A stretch of DNA of 64,000 nucleotides, from the NCBI GenBank assembly GCA_032433765.1, contig JAVIAB010000101.1, positions 58,436,092 to 58,500,091 on the forward strand, given 5' to 3'. Made by a program: the position numbers and the translations under genes. The notes beneath the pieces were generated by a model. That model made no database searches, was not told the DNA's origin, and worked only from the letters and a program-made list of their open reading frames with translations. This DNA is from Megaustenia siamemsis (taxonomy: Eukaryota > Mollusca > Gastropoda > Stylommatophora > Ariophantidae). Below are positions 47,818 to 57,849 of this stretch, piece after piece (position 1 is the stretch's first letter; each line of letters begins with the position of its first letter).

Positions 47818-48458
47818 TGTAACCCGATCTTGGCTTTGAGAGGGTTAAATCATGTACTAGAGAGTGGAGTTAGTAGAGCTAGCAGTACAATATTGGAAGG
47901 TGAATAACAGGGAGATGGTAAAGTTATAGCCACGGTGAACATTGGTCAGTTTGAAGAACATCGTGGGGGTCACGTGGTCAAACTATTGTCAAGTGACGAT
48001 GTCGTCGAGCCTAACGATAGGTCTAAAATAGTCAGTTCTCTCCGGTACCTCAAGTAGCGAAGCCGTGTTAGGTTTTGAGCAGGAATGCACTAGGGAGATG
48101 GATAATTACATCGAGAAAATGGCTCACTCCTGGATAGCGAAGGTTAGAGAGATTCACTTCATTTAGAGAGAAGAGCCTTCAGTTTAGAAAAATAAAGTTA
48201 AATTAGACGTAACTGATTAGAAGGGTGGGACCACAATAGACAATTTTAAAGAATATAGAGGTTTTGTTGCAACGGGACAGAAGTTGTTGATTGGTAAAAC
48301 TAATAATGAAGCGTGTGAGTGTGGTTAATGTTGATTTGTAAAACTAATACTGGAGTGTGTGAGTGTGGTTTGTGTTGATTTCAGCCCTCTGTAGAGTGCC
48401 TTGACCTCGATGTTATATGCAATTAAACCTGCTGGAGATAGTCCCTAAAAATATTACA
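47818..48458 (+). mobile_element. Possible solo LTR
   Basis: A 641-bp segment beginning TGTAACCCGATC and ending AAATATTACA has the inverted TGTAA...TTACA ends expected of an LTR. It has no coding capacity, and its purine-rich composition with GGTTAAATCATG-type lead-in resembles the insertion at 60.6-61.6 kb. No matching target duplication is visible (TATAT left, AGTAG right), so this is tentative. Confidence 0.3.
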
Positions 48459-48469
48459 AGTAGTTGTCA

Positions 48470-48800
48470 TTTGTATTGCTAACCATTGACGTATATTGCT
48501 ACCCATTGACGTGTATTGCTACCCATTGACGTGTATTGCTAACCATTGACGTATATTGCTACTCATTGACGTGTATTACTACACACTGGCGTGTATTGCT
48601 ACCCATTGACGTATATTGCTACACATTGACGTGCATTACTACACATTGACGTGTATTACTACACACTGGCGTCTATTGCTACCCATTGACGTGTTTTACT
48701 ACCCATTGACGTGTATTGCTACACATTGACGTGCATTACTACCCATTGACGTGTATTGCTACATATTAACGTATATTGCTATCCATTGACGTGTAATGCT
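48470..48800 (+). repeat. 20-bp minisatellite, about 16 copies
   Basis: The unit TATTGCTACCCATTGACGTG repeats with substitutions such as ACACACTGGCG and ATTACTAC. It is noncoding. Confidence 0.95.
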
Positions 48801-49555
48801 GTCTGCACATGTTTGTCAAAGTCCGTAGGTCTATTCAGCAGTTAAAAAGATGATCTCTGCCAAGAAGGATTCGGCGCTACATCATAACTGGCAGACACCA
48901 TTGAACAAAGTGTTTGTTCAAGCTCACGCTTCGTTATAAAGTACCATCGTTACATTAATCACATCCTTTAATCATAAAAATAAATGGATAGTGACCAACA
49001 TCGATAATATATCTTTATTACGACTGTTCATCAAAAGATATTCGAGTGCATTATTTACAGATGCCAAAAATATATTGTAATCTTGATTTGTTTCTAAAGA
49101 TTACCGCTACTAGTCACTGAGAATGCGGGATAGTTTCCTTCTCCACATCCTCACCATTGAGTTAAAATAATAACGAACCTCCTATATTATCTTCATAAAT
49201 GCATTATATAATAAATGACTGTTGGGTATCATGTTTGTGACAAAAGATGCACCAGAAGCAGAATGAATAGCGTAGAAGTAGTAACTTATACAAATCATTA
49301 ATTTATTCAATGTTCATAAAAATATAACACTCGTTTTTTCATGTAATCAAACATCTAATCTCAAATCTGCCTTCTGGCAAGTCACTCCTGGTGTCGCCAT
49401 TTATTTAAACTTCAGGCTAACGACATTTGACATTTATTTTCATTTCTTTCATATCGACATCTAATGTCGGGATTTTTATCTTTTTGTTTGTACAGCATCG
49501 TCCTTAGCTCTTCCAGTTTCACGACCTTCATTATGTCCATTATTATTGATTTATT
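48801..49555. other. Unassigned sequence
   Basis: AT-rich DNA; no gene, RNA or repeat recognised. Confidence 0.4.
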
Positions 49556-49590
49556 AGCGGGTCATCATCATTGCAATTCGAACACAAATT
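49556..49590 (-). mobile_element. RNase H LINE tail scrap
   Basis: GCGGGTCATCATCATTGCAA followed by TTCGAACA matches the 3' tail of the RNase H LINE at 54673-54705 (GCGGATCATCATCATTGCAC). Confidence 0.45.
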
Positions 49591-50180
49591 ATTATGTATA
49601 ATACGAATAGATTATGCCCATTGGATCTTTCTTACTTTGTTCTATTTATGGTTTCGCTGTCAATTTTACAAGACGAGGGTGCAGTCTAAAGGTACAAACG
49701 TTTTTGTGTTTACTTGGGACAGAATGTTTTTTCTGTCTTTTTGTTTACATTTTTCATTTAAGTTTTGCTGCCCAACAAATCTTATTGTGTTAGTTCACAT
49801 TTTGTAAATCTCGATTCCTTTTAAATGTAGTTTATGATATGTCACATATTTGATATGATACCGTCCATGATATCTCACAGGCTTTGATATTTCCTCTAGG
49901 TTGTAGTCTAGCGACTAGCGCCAACATGTGTGTTCTAACTGCGGTCTGTTGGGATCAGTATTAATTGTGCATTGACTGTAAACGACAATACCGGATAACA
50001 TGTTCAGCTTTGATTTTTCTTTACCTCACTCGCAAAGCGACATGTTATTGTGATTGTTTGTGGTTTGATTACAGGTTGCAACACCAATTTTCTTGTCTAG
50101 TAAATTAGTTTCTGTTCTTCAGATCGGCGGACATCCTCTCTAATAGCCTCCCCGATTTTCTTCTCTCTGAGGGTAATGCC
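49591..50180. other. Unassigned sequence
   Basis: No gene recognised. A 78-residue frame (49571-49807) is hydrophobic and aromatic-rich and unsupported. Confidence 0.35.
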
Positions 50181-50184
50181 CTTA

Positions 50185-50820
50185 TCAAGTTCTGCTATCG
50201 CAAGTTGGTGGATCGTAATTGTATCTTTTGTCCGGGTAAAAGCCACCATATAACGCCATGGACCCTCGACGCCTGAGTTCTGCGTTTATAATCTTATCTG
50301 AGATGCCCCCATCCAGCCCATACTGTCTAACAGACTTAACGGTGGTTTCGTGATCTTGTAAGTCTAGCGGTGTATCGTCGATAGTATTCAAAACTTTCTT
50401 TAGTTACTTGAGAGTCATCAACGGGATTGGTAACAGTTGTGATTGCTTGTATAACGTCACCACCGTCAGGTTGTGGCTGTACTTTATTAGGCTCAGCAAG
50501 CTCATCGACCAATCGCTCCCCAAAGTGGCAGACTCACCCATACTCTTTAGCCCACCTGTTGGTCGATCACGAAACCCCAACAAATTCAAACCACCCCGGG
50601 AGAACTTCGATAACGCATTCACTTCGCCCCGAACTCCATAAAGTTATATTGTAGGGTCCGCCTTGAGGAGAAGTTTATTTCCATCATCCAGCTCGAATGC
50701 TTCATAGTTTATTTGATCTGGCACCACTTCTCCGGCATCTCGTAGCTCGGCATAGTACTTGTCCACAGCCGCTGTTAGTTCCAGGTCCTCTTGCTGGACA
50801 CCTATCCGGCCCCCGGCGCC
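50185..50820 (-). pseudogene. Unknown coding remnant, possibly from a virus-like DNA element
   Basis: On the minus strand one reading frame stays protein-like for about 210 codons, with only two internal TAA codons (near 50643 and 50406). In order it reads an acidic helical segment (DLELTAAVDKYYAELRDAG), a hydrophilic stretch, then GVRGEVNALSKFSRGG, MGESATLGSDWSMSLL, and a tail with INAELRRRGSMALYGGFYPD. Codon use is more GC-rich than the surroundings. I do not recognise the family with certainty. It lies back to back with the capsid-like remnant at 50917, so both may come from one element. Confidence 0.35.
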
Positions 50821-50916
50821 CCCCCCCCCTTTACAGCCTCTAGTAGTGTATCAGGTAATGTGCCGCTAAAGCTGGGCTCGTCAGCATCATCGTTAGTACG
50901 AGCAGCGAATTCTCAG

Positions 50917-51318
50917 AGTTCAATTCCTTCTGTGTGTGCAATCGTATTAGACGCAATGGCGTCAGCTCTAATGTCGAGTTCTCAATACGGTCGCAAACTT
51001 AACCCCTACCGCAGAGCACGAGGGCCCCGGGGGGTCCAAGGGATGCGGCAAAGTATTGCTATCACCCATGACCCCTCGACAATCGACCAGGACCATCATC
51101 TGACAGTAAAGCTGCCTATCCCCGGTGATGATGAAGTAATCGTTCCGGGAACGACTCGTTTGGCCGTTAGGATAGAGCTAACTTCAACAGACAAAACTAG
51201 GACCCTCGTCGACAATATCGGTCGAGCGATCGTAAAGAAACTCGGGGTCAAAGTTCACAGCCGCGAAGTTATGAGTATTGATTCCGCCGATGTTTTCTGT
51301 TGCTACACGGACCTGTAG
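50917..51318 (+). pseudogene. Capsid-like protein remnant (Polinton-type?), N-terminal part
   Basis: The open frame encodes about 130 residues that are clearly protein-like and GC-richer than the flanks. Visible segments include KLNPYRRARG, HDPSTIDQDHHLTVKLPIPG, TRLAVRIELTS and NIGRAIVKKLGVKV, followed by SIDSADVFCCYTD. The pattern (a DxD-H-like strand, a P-x-P-G-x-D turn, a conserved NIGRAIVKK helix-strand) recalls the N-terminal jelly-roll of capsid proteins carried by Polinton/Maverick-like elements as I remember them; this is not verified. It ends at a TAG at 51316, and the sequence then passes into an 81-bp tandem array. Two thirds or more of the expected protein is missing. Confidence 0.4.
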
Positions 51319-51930
51319 AGAACAAGTAGAGACAGAACGGAGCCCCAATATCAAGGTATTGATTCCGCCGATGTTTTCTGTTGCTACACGGACCTGTAGA
51401 GAACAAGTAGAGACAGAACGGAGCCCCAACATCAAGGTATTGATTCCGCCGATGTTTTCTGTTGCTACACGGACCTGTAGAGAACAAGTAGAGACAGAAC
51501 GGAGCCCCAACATCAAGGTATTGATTCCGCCGATGTTTTCTGTTGCTACACGGACCTGTAGAGAACAAGTAGAGACAGAACGGAGCCCCAACATCAAGGT
51601 ATTGATTCCGCCGATGTTTTCTGTTGCTACACGGACCTGTAGAGAACAAGTAGAGACAGAACGGAGCCCCAATATCAAGGTATTGATTCCGCCGATGTTT
51701 TCTGTTGTTACACGGACCTGTAGAGAACAAGTAGAGACAGAACAGAGCCCCAATATCAAGGTATTGATTCCGCCGATGTTTTCTGTTGCTACACGGACCT
51801 GTAGAGAACAAGTAGAGACAGAACGGAGCCCCAACATCAAGGTATTGATTCCGCCGATGTTTTCTATTGCTACACGGACCTGTAGAGAACAAGTAGAGAC
51901 AGAACAGAGCCCCAACATCAAGGCATTGAT
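51276..51930 (+). repeat. 81-bp minisatellite, 8 copies, derived from the capsid-like ORF
   Basis: The unit starts TATTGATTCCGCCGATGTTT and ends CCCCAATATCAAGG. Unit starts at 51277 and 51358 give a period of 81 bp. The first unit is the end of the preceding capsid-like frame (IDSADVF...YTD, then TAG). Copies differ by only a few substitutions (AATATC/AACATC, ACGGAG/ACAGAG, GTTGCT/GTTGTT/ATTGCT). Because 81 is a multiple of three, other frames stay open on both strands (260 residues plus, 245 and 207 minus); these are artefacts. Confidence 0.96.
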
Positions 51931-52019
51931 TCCTCTGGAGAGTGAGTTGTTACTAGGCTGCGGTTGGGCGCTTAGGCTGCTGGATACAACTTTTGGGACG
52001 TGTTCATATTATACTTTGA

Positions 52020-52375
52020 TTTCTACAACGGTAGGCATGTTGTTTATCTATATACTGTAGGCATGTTGTATATCTCTATACGGTAGGCATGTTGTTGATC
52101 TATATACTGTAGGCATGTTGTATATCTCTATACTGTAGGCATGTTATATATCTATATGCGGTAGGCATGTTATATCTATATGCGGTAGGCATGTTATATA
52201 TCTATATATGGTAGGAATGTTATATATCTATAAACGGTAGGCATGTTGTATATCTATATATGGTAGACATGTTATATATCTATATACGGTAGGCATGTTG
52301 TATATCTATACATGGTAGACATGTTGTATATCTATATACCGTAGGCATGTTATATATCTATATTCGGTAGTTCTC
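52020..52375 (+). repeat. ~26-bp minisatellite, about 13 copies
   Basis: The unit is CGGTAGGCATGTTATATATC plus TATATA, with ACTGTAGG and ATGGTAGA variants and small length changes. Noncoding. Confidence 0.93.
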
Positions 52376-52379
52376 GAGG

Positions 52380-52832
52380 CTTTAAATGGAATAGTCGATG
52401 GCTGCCAGGCGTGCAACCTCCTTCGGAAACGCTCTAGCCTTGTGCATCCAGGCCCTATTAATTATTGTATGATATCCATAACCTTGGCATAGCTGATACT
52501 TGTTTATAACACCAATGCCACACCCAGTACACGGACGTGTGCCAGGACCTTTCCGTAACCTAACGAGATGCACCCAGCAGTAATCACTCACGTAAAATCT
52601 ACCACAGAGCGTGACAGGAGGAGGCCTTCAGAAAATGGGACAAAGTGTGTGTAGGAGGCTAAAACTGGGGTGGCTGAGAGGCTTTATTTTGTCTGGTGAA
52701 GGGTGCATAAGGTGGGAGGGGGCAGGGTAGTGGCCCCTAACCCCCAATATACAACTACTAATGACTCATACTTTTCAATTTCCATATCCAGCCAACATTC
52801 ACATATACCATCTTGCACAGCGAATGTTTCAA

Positions 52833-52864
<32 letters not shown>

Positions 52865-53285
52865 GTCTCTTTCTATCTGTCTTAGTGCTAGTGTCTGATT
52901 GCCGTAGTTTTTAAAAGCCCGTTTCACCTGATTCTGTAATTTATTTATTTCCCCACACACTTTCTTTAATCTTCCCTCCTGTTGAAGTGACACATCGCTG
53001 ATAATGATGGGTATAGAATTAATAAACAAATAATGCAATGTGGTTGAGATAAATATAGCGATTTTAGATATTTATTTTTTTAAAATTTATTCTCAACAAT
53101 ATCACTTACAGCCAACATCCGTTTCATCATGGCACCAGTCTAGGAAAACACAGTTACTGAGGTTAGAAAAAAATGAAGCTACAAACACTTCCGCTAATCA
53201 AATTCACTGATAGTCGAATGCCATTCCCTCTCTTTCTCTCTGCGATCAAGACTTAGAGTAGGATTCCAGATTATCTCATGAAGTC
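52380..53285. other. Unassigned; a cysteine-bearing minus-strand frame and a CT microsatellite
   Basis: The minus-strand frame 52382-52591 has CTGCGIG and other Cys/His residues that could be a zinc ribbon remnant, but it matches no family I can name. A (CT)n run lies at about 52832-52866. The rest shows nothing. Confidence 0.3.
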
Positions 53286-53289
53286 AGCT

Positions 53290-53745
53290 GTCTGTTTAAG
53301 GGAATCGATTGCCCTATATAGTTTCTCTTCCAGGGAGGTGGGCGTTGACCACGTTACTCTTTTCATGTCTGTGTAAGGGGGGGGGGCAATCCTGAAGAAC
53401 ATGTTTTGTAGTCATATTGTCCAGTGTACAGTGGCATAGGCTGGTTGTACCTATTTTGAATTTGGTGAACATGTGATTTCTCATTCTATTGTGGCCAGTG
53501 CGTAGGCGAAGTATAATGGCTTGATCCCTCCTTGATAGTTGATGGTATCTGTCACTCTCTATTTGCTTTGGGTGTTCTCGTTTCCATTTTTCATGGAACT
53601 GACCTTTGAGGATGGATTTGGCTTCATCATAACAGAGCGGATGGTTCTCTTGTGGTAATCTCCCTCTCTCTATAGCTAATTTGTCTGCGCTTTCGTTCCC
53701 GTGTATTTTACAGTGTGATGGTATCCACTGAATGACTACTCAGAA
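53290..53745 (-). pseudogene. RNase H LINE C-terminal remnant, third lineage
   Basis: The minus strand reads without a stop from the RNase H end onward: WIPSHCKIHGNESADKLA (the catalytic His and Asp block), then LRLRTGHNRMRNHMF, a CHCTLDNMTTKHVLQDCP zinc-knuckle-like block, then a run of ten C. Past this run the frame is lost, but in another frame it continues YTDMKRVTW, then LEEKLYRAIDSLKQTADFM and stop near 53280. This order is the standard C-terminus of RNase H-bearing LINEs. The 5' end is cut at a TGA just upstream of the RNase H end. No Met start, so it is missed by start-based ORF finding. Confidence 0.75.
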
Positions 53746-54640
53746 TGCCATTCAGGTTTGACATCACTTCGATATACATAAAGACATTCATAACAATGCG
53801 GTGCTGCAGTAATGCTAATGATAAGTTTGTTATTGTTTTTGTAATAGGAGGGAGGCATCATTATGTAGATAATAGAGAACGTACAATAATTCCACGTTGC
53901 GGCCGATAGCAGCCTTCTGTAAGAAACATTAACAAAAAAAACAAAGAAAATAGGAACATGGAAAGCAAAATTAAATTATTTACTTTATTAATTTTAAAGC
54001 CTAGAAAAATGGAACAGAGGTAAAGCCATTTTTAAAAAGCGTGTGCGTGGGTGGGTGTGTGCTAAACAAGAACGGTCATAAGGAAGGATATTTTGGGAAG
54101 TGTGTGTTTATATGTAGCGACACCGTGTTTTCCTTTTATTTCTTCTTAGTCAATTAATGATTTCCGGTACATGAAACTCATCGATTGAGCAAAAGTGAAT
54201 AGTTTGAAGTTGTAATGATTTCCTATGTATCTGTTGCAACATGTTTCACAGCCTCTGAATAGACCGATGTTACAATTCGTCGCATTCTTAAATCGTAAAC
54301 CTGATATTAGTGTGCATGTCTTTCTGCATTGTTTTTATTTCCCTTGAAAATGCCTTGTCTTGATATATGTTGTGTTATGTGTTGTATGATCTTTTCATCA
54401 CTTTTCACAAACATTTATATTATTTTTAAAATTAGTAGTCTCCTACAGCCACTGACGACTATATATTTTGTTTTTTATCATGTTTTCTCTTTTTTCTCTG
54501 AATCTGTCTGCTTCTTGTTTTAGTTGGAGCTTTAGAGTGTGTTTCCAAAAATTGTGGTCTGCAGCTATTTCTTCCCAGGCTGCAGGGTTTATGTTCGAAG
54601 TCTTCATGTCATATTTACAAATATAATTGTTGGGCGCCAA
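53746..54640. other. Unassigned sequence
   Basis: Nothing recognised in about 0.9 kb. Small frames at 54329-54640 overlap on both strands and lack features. Confidence 0.4.
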
Positions 54641-54649
54641 CTGTTCTTT

Positions 54650-55400
54650 TGCAATCTGCTAGTTATTGGGTTATTTGCGGATCATCATCATTGCACTCCG
54701 AACATGTCCATAGGTGCTCTGATCCCCTCTTCAGCAATTCCCTCAGTGTCCAGCGACTGACGACTCCAGTTCTATGTTGCTTGATAAGTCTTCTTACACG
54801 GCCACTAAGTTTCTCATTTCTGGCAGTGCCCATCTTAACTCTCATCTCTTTTCATCCGAAGAAGTGACGTGGATCTGTGTTTTTCGAAGTCATGTGCTCT
54901 TCCTACATCTCGGAGGGCATTGCTGATGTCCTCCCGATCCATTGGTTGGCCGTCCTCAACGACAGCACAGCTAGCCAACCTGTCCGCTCTCTCATTTCCC
55001 CGTACTCCCGCATGTCCAGGGACATAGACAAAGGTGACATTACGTATTTTGGATTTCTGCAACGACTCTACCCATTGCATGCGTACAGAGCCCTCCTCCA
55101 CTTTTTTATCATGCTCATCGAATCACTCAGTATACATGCGTGGATGTAGTCTTGTGACTCTAACCATTTGAGTGCCTTGGTCACTGCCATCGCCTCCATT
55201 GTCATGCTACTCGTGGTCATGACGTATGCACCACTGTCTTCCTTGGCTATTCTGCCTGCCGAGCGTGCTGTAAATGCCCATGCACTTCTATGGTGTCGTA
55301 TTACAGAACCGTCTGTATATATGACTGCATCTTTCTTATCGGTGTTATCGCAGTTGTCTGCTAGTTGTCCGTAGAGAATAACTATTGATAAACGGCCATC
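54650..55400 (-). pseudogene. RNase H LINE 3' part with all RNase H catalytic blocks
   Basis: Minus strand: VIYTDGSVIR (first Asp, near 55315), MTMEAMAVTKAL (catalytic Glu, near 55190), ILSDSMSM (second Asp, near 55120), then after a one-base shift in an A-run near 55105, VYVPGHAGVRGNERADRLA (His and last Asp, near 55020), continuing to the LLRMKR segment. A second frameshift near 54848 leads to GTARNEKLSGRVRRL, VVSRWTLRELLKRG and a terminal CSECND. The element is 5'-truncated, with no RT. It is the best-preserved RNase H in the window and lets the others be placed. Confidence 0.8.
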
Positions 55401-55985
55401 TTTTATACGGTGTACGTAGCAAGCCAGCGTAACCTACGTTGTTTGAGCAGCGTGTTCAGAAGGCATGTTTCAGATAGACCAGCGTGCAAGCTGTGGACGT
55501 TTCAGCAACCAAATCGTAGGTTAAGTTTATTTGTCGTTGATGTCTTGTGTGTGGCAGGTCTTTTCCCTAATCCTAATACATTCAATTGGGAAAGCTGTCC
55601 GTGACTAGAGAGCAACTTAGTGGCAAGGGGCTGCCCAGCTTCAAGCGAGCACTCTACACCCAATCAAATCTATAGACCTCTCCCAGTGTCGGAAACAGCC
55701 CCGGATATCATACCATACGCAAAATGAGCAGAATGACCTATAACCGGTAACTGCTTCCTCTGTTATGCCGAGACTAAAACTCATGTTTTTAAATTACTTA
55801 AATGTTGAATGAAAAGGAGGGTGAGTGGGAATGTCAAATTTATTATAAAAAATCAATTCAGAAAAAAATATTGATTGTCTGCTTATATGAGCTCGCTAGA
55901 CGTGAATGTTTTATTATGTTTCTTTCCTTGACTCGTTACTTATTATTATGTCTTAGAGCGTGATGCACAGTAATATTTTTCTGTG
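55401..55985. other. Unassigned sequence
   Basis: No gene recognised. 55410-55604 is a short frame without features. Confidence 0.35.
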
Positions 55986-55988
55986 CGC

Positions 55989-56235
55989 ATTTTGGTGCGT
56001 CCCAAGATGGCGGTGTGTTTTCTCAGGTCCGTTGTCAACGAAGCGTAACTTCATTTCTGTGAACTTCTAAATAACGAAAATCACAAGTTCACGGTGTCTC
56101 CACGTGTGGAAGAGCTATTTGACTGCCGTTGGCCAGTCTACAAAATGGAAACTGGTTCTGGACCGTGCGACTGAGTCAGCGCACGTGAGTTTAGACCATC
56201 CACAGCATCGACTTTCAGCGACCAGATCAACAATG
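55989..56235 (+). repeat. Interspersed repeat R250, plus copy
   Basis: Partner of 44462-44690 in the opposite orientation. It contains AAGATGGCGGTGTGT, CTGGACCGTGCGACTGAGTC and GACCATCCACAGCATCGAC. It joins directly to the RNase H LINE terminus at 56260. Confidence 0.7.
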
Positions 56236-56254
56236 ACGACAATAAGTATTACGA

Positions 56255-56385
56255 TACCAACAAACACAGAACTGGAGTCGTCAGCCGTTGGACACTGCGA
56301 ATCTTGCTGAGGAGGGGATCTGAACACTTGTGGACACGTTTAGAATGCAATGATAGTGACCCGCAAATAACTCATTAACTCCATA
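56255..56385 (+). mobile_element. RNase H LINE 3' end
   Basis: ACAGAACTGGAGTCGTCAGC followed by GTTGGACACTGCG and CTGAGGAGGGGATCTGAAC matches 45015-45075. It ends with CGCAAATAACTCATTAACTC, the same terminus as the copy at 44.87-45.14 kb. Confidence 0.75.
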
Positions 56386-56389
56386 TCGT

Positions 56390-57010
56390 CTTGTTGCATA
56401 ATTCCGCAATATTACCCTAAATTTGACATACGATTTTCATTCCATATATATGATTAGAATATGTGTCATAGATATTGCACCGATGTTATGTTTTTGACTT
56501 GCTTCATGATCATCATTACCAGATATATCTTTTGCATAACTTTGCATTAACCACAGCCCGCCTGAAAGAATCTGTTTCTATCCAGATCTTCCACTTCTTA
56601 TGTTGTGATATTGAAGGTCTCATTGATGTCTTGAAACCACCTTCTTCTTGGTCTGCTCTAATGAGCCGCCAGGACCTATGCTTTCCATTATAGGAATTCT
56701 CCAAACCACTGTGTCTTTGGACGTGATCCTATTATTTAAATGTTCTCTGCAGAATGGTGTTTAAGGCCAATTATTTTAAATGTAATTGTGTTAATGTCTT
56801 CATTGCTCTTTTTCATTATCCAATGTACCTTACGGATTTTTCTGTAGCATTTTTTCCAAGGAATATAATTTGTTTCTAGCTGTTTGCGAGATTTTCTATG
56901 TGTCATAACTGTATGTTGCTATAGGAATAAACATATAATTTTAATGTTACTGCCTTACTAGTACTCTGTCACATGATCTTCATGACGTTTAATTTTTGTA
57001 TTGATATTCA
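56390..57010. other. Unassigned sequence
   Basis: T-rich DNA. The 56516-56704 minus frame includes HRSWRLIRADQEEGGFKTSM, which could be a decayed LINE C-terminus, but this is weak. Confidence 0.3.
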
Positions 57011-57014
57011 TCAT

Positions 57015-57840
57015 TTAGTCCCGTCTTCACACCGAAGGTTGGCTACCAAGGAGCGTCATTCCGCTCTGTCGCTTGCCTTGATGGGGCAGGTTGTTATAGG
57101 CTGACTTGTCCATCTTTTGATGTTATTCGTTCATGTTTATCATGGTCTGCATCTGCATCTTTTACCTTGAATATTTTCCCTTCCAATATTACGTTTTAGT
57201 AAGCTGCTGTGTCTTTTAACATAAAAAAAAAAGTAAAGTACCCCCGTCACGCCAAGTGGCGTATAGGGAAATATGGTGTTAGTGACCCAATATTTTACAG
57301 ACCTTCAGCAAATTATTTTTGGGGTAATGTGGTCAGTATTACGCCGGTGCTGATTTACTTTCACAGAAAAAAATCAGGTACCCATTTAAGGCTGGGTGAA
57401 CCCGGAAGCCGTCGGTTGGAATCGAACCCTACCCCTTGTCCGTGGTAGTCCAGTTCACTAACCACTGAGCTATCGCGGCTCCGTCTTTTAACATGCTCAC
57501 AAAATATAACTTGTCATGTTCGAAATGTGTTTTCAGTCACTGTTGATATTGCTAATTTGATTGGCATCATTTTCTGGCTGTCTCCATTGTATGTTACTAC
57601 AGATCCCAGATATTCTGAGTTTGTTGCAATGTCAAGTTCTTCACTGCTGATGATGATTTTGGTTTGCTGTTTGTGTTTTGTCAATGGACATTATCTTAGT
57701 TTTCCTCATGTTTAGGTAGTAGTTTAACCTTCACTGTTTTTTTTAACGTACTCAATTGTCTCTTGTAATCCCTGTACACAGTTTGAAATTAGGACTGTGC
57801 CATCAGCGTATCTGAGTTGCTTAATTGTCACTTATTGTGA
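57015..57840 (-). mobile_element. RTE-C LINE 3' part, decayed, carrying a SINE
   Basis: Minus-strand sequence from about 57840 down begins at the RT motif C region (KQLRYADGTVLIS, with Asp to Gly in the second Asp of the YxDD box), passes the region after it, and ends at 57015 with the RTE-C 3' terminus (ACCGAAGGTTGGCTACCAAG, as at 30700). It is split at 57211-57494 by SINE S1 copy 2 with its target duplication. Many stops make it nonfunctional. Confidence 0.75.
57223..57482 (-). mobile_element. tRNA-derived SINE (family S1), copy 2, full length
   Basis: On the minus strand the element opens GCCGCGATAGCTCAGTGG (A box), has a B box GGGTTCGATTCC (57418-57429), a body with CACATTACCCCAAAAATAA and the palindrome CGCCACTTGGCG, and a T-rich tail. 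A perfect 12-bp direct repeat GTCTTTTAACAT flanks it (57211-57222 and 57483-57494). It sits inside the RTE-C remnant. The head is tRNA-like, with an intact-looking D-arm and T-arm region, but no anticodon arm that I trust as a functional tRNA. Confidence 0.92.
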
Positions 57841-57849
57841 AAGGTTCAA

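Noticed and set aside
51184..52060. Frames of 207-260 residues on both strands over the 81-bp array.
   Set aside because: A period divisible by three with no stop gives simultaneous open frames on both strands. The original coding frame is the one that contains the TAG.
52382..52591. A Cys/His-containing minus-strand frame resembling a zinc ribbon.
   Set aside because: Only one close cysteine pair is present with no ordered second pair, and there is no neighbouring coding sequence, so I cannot support a gene.
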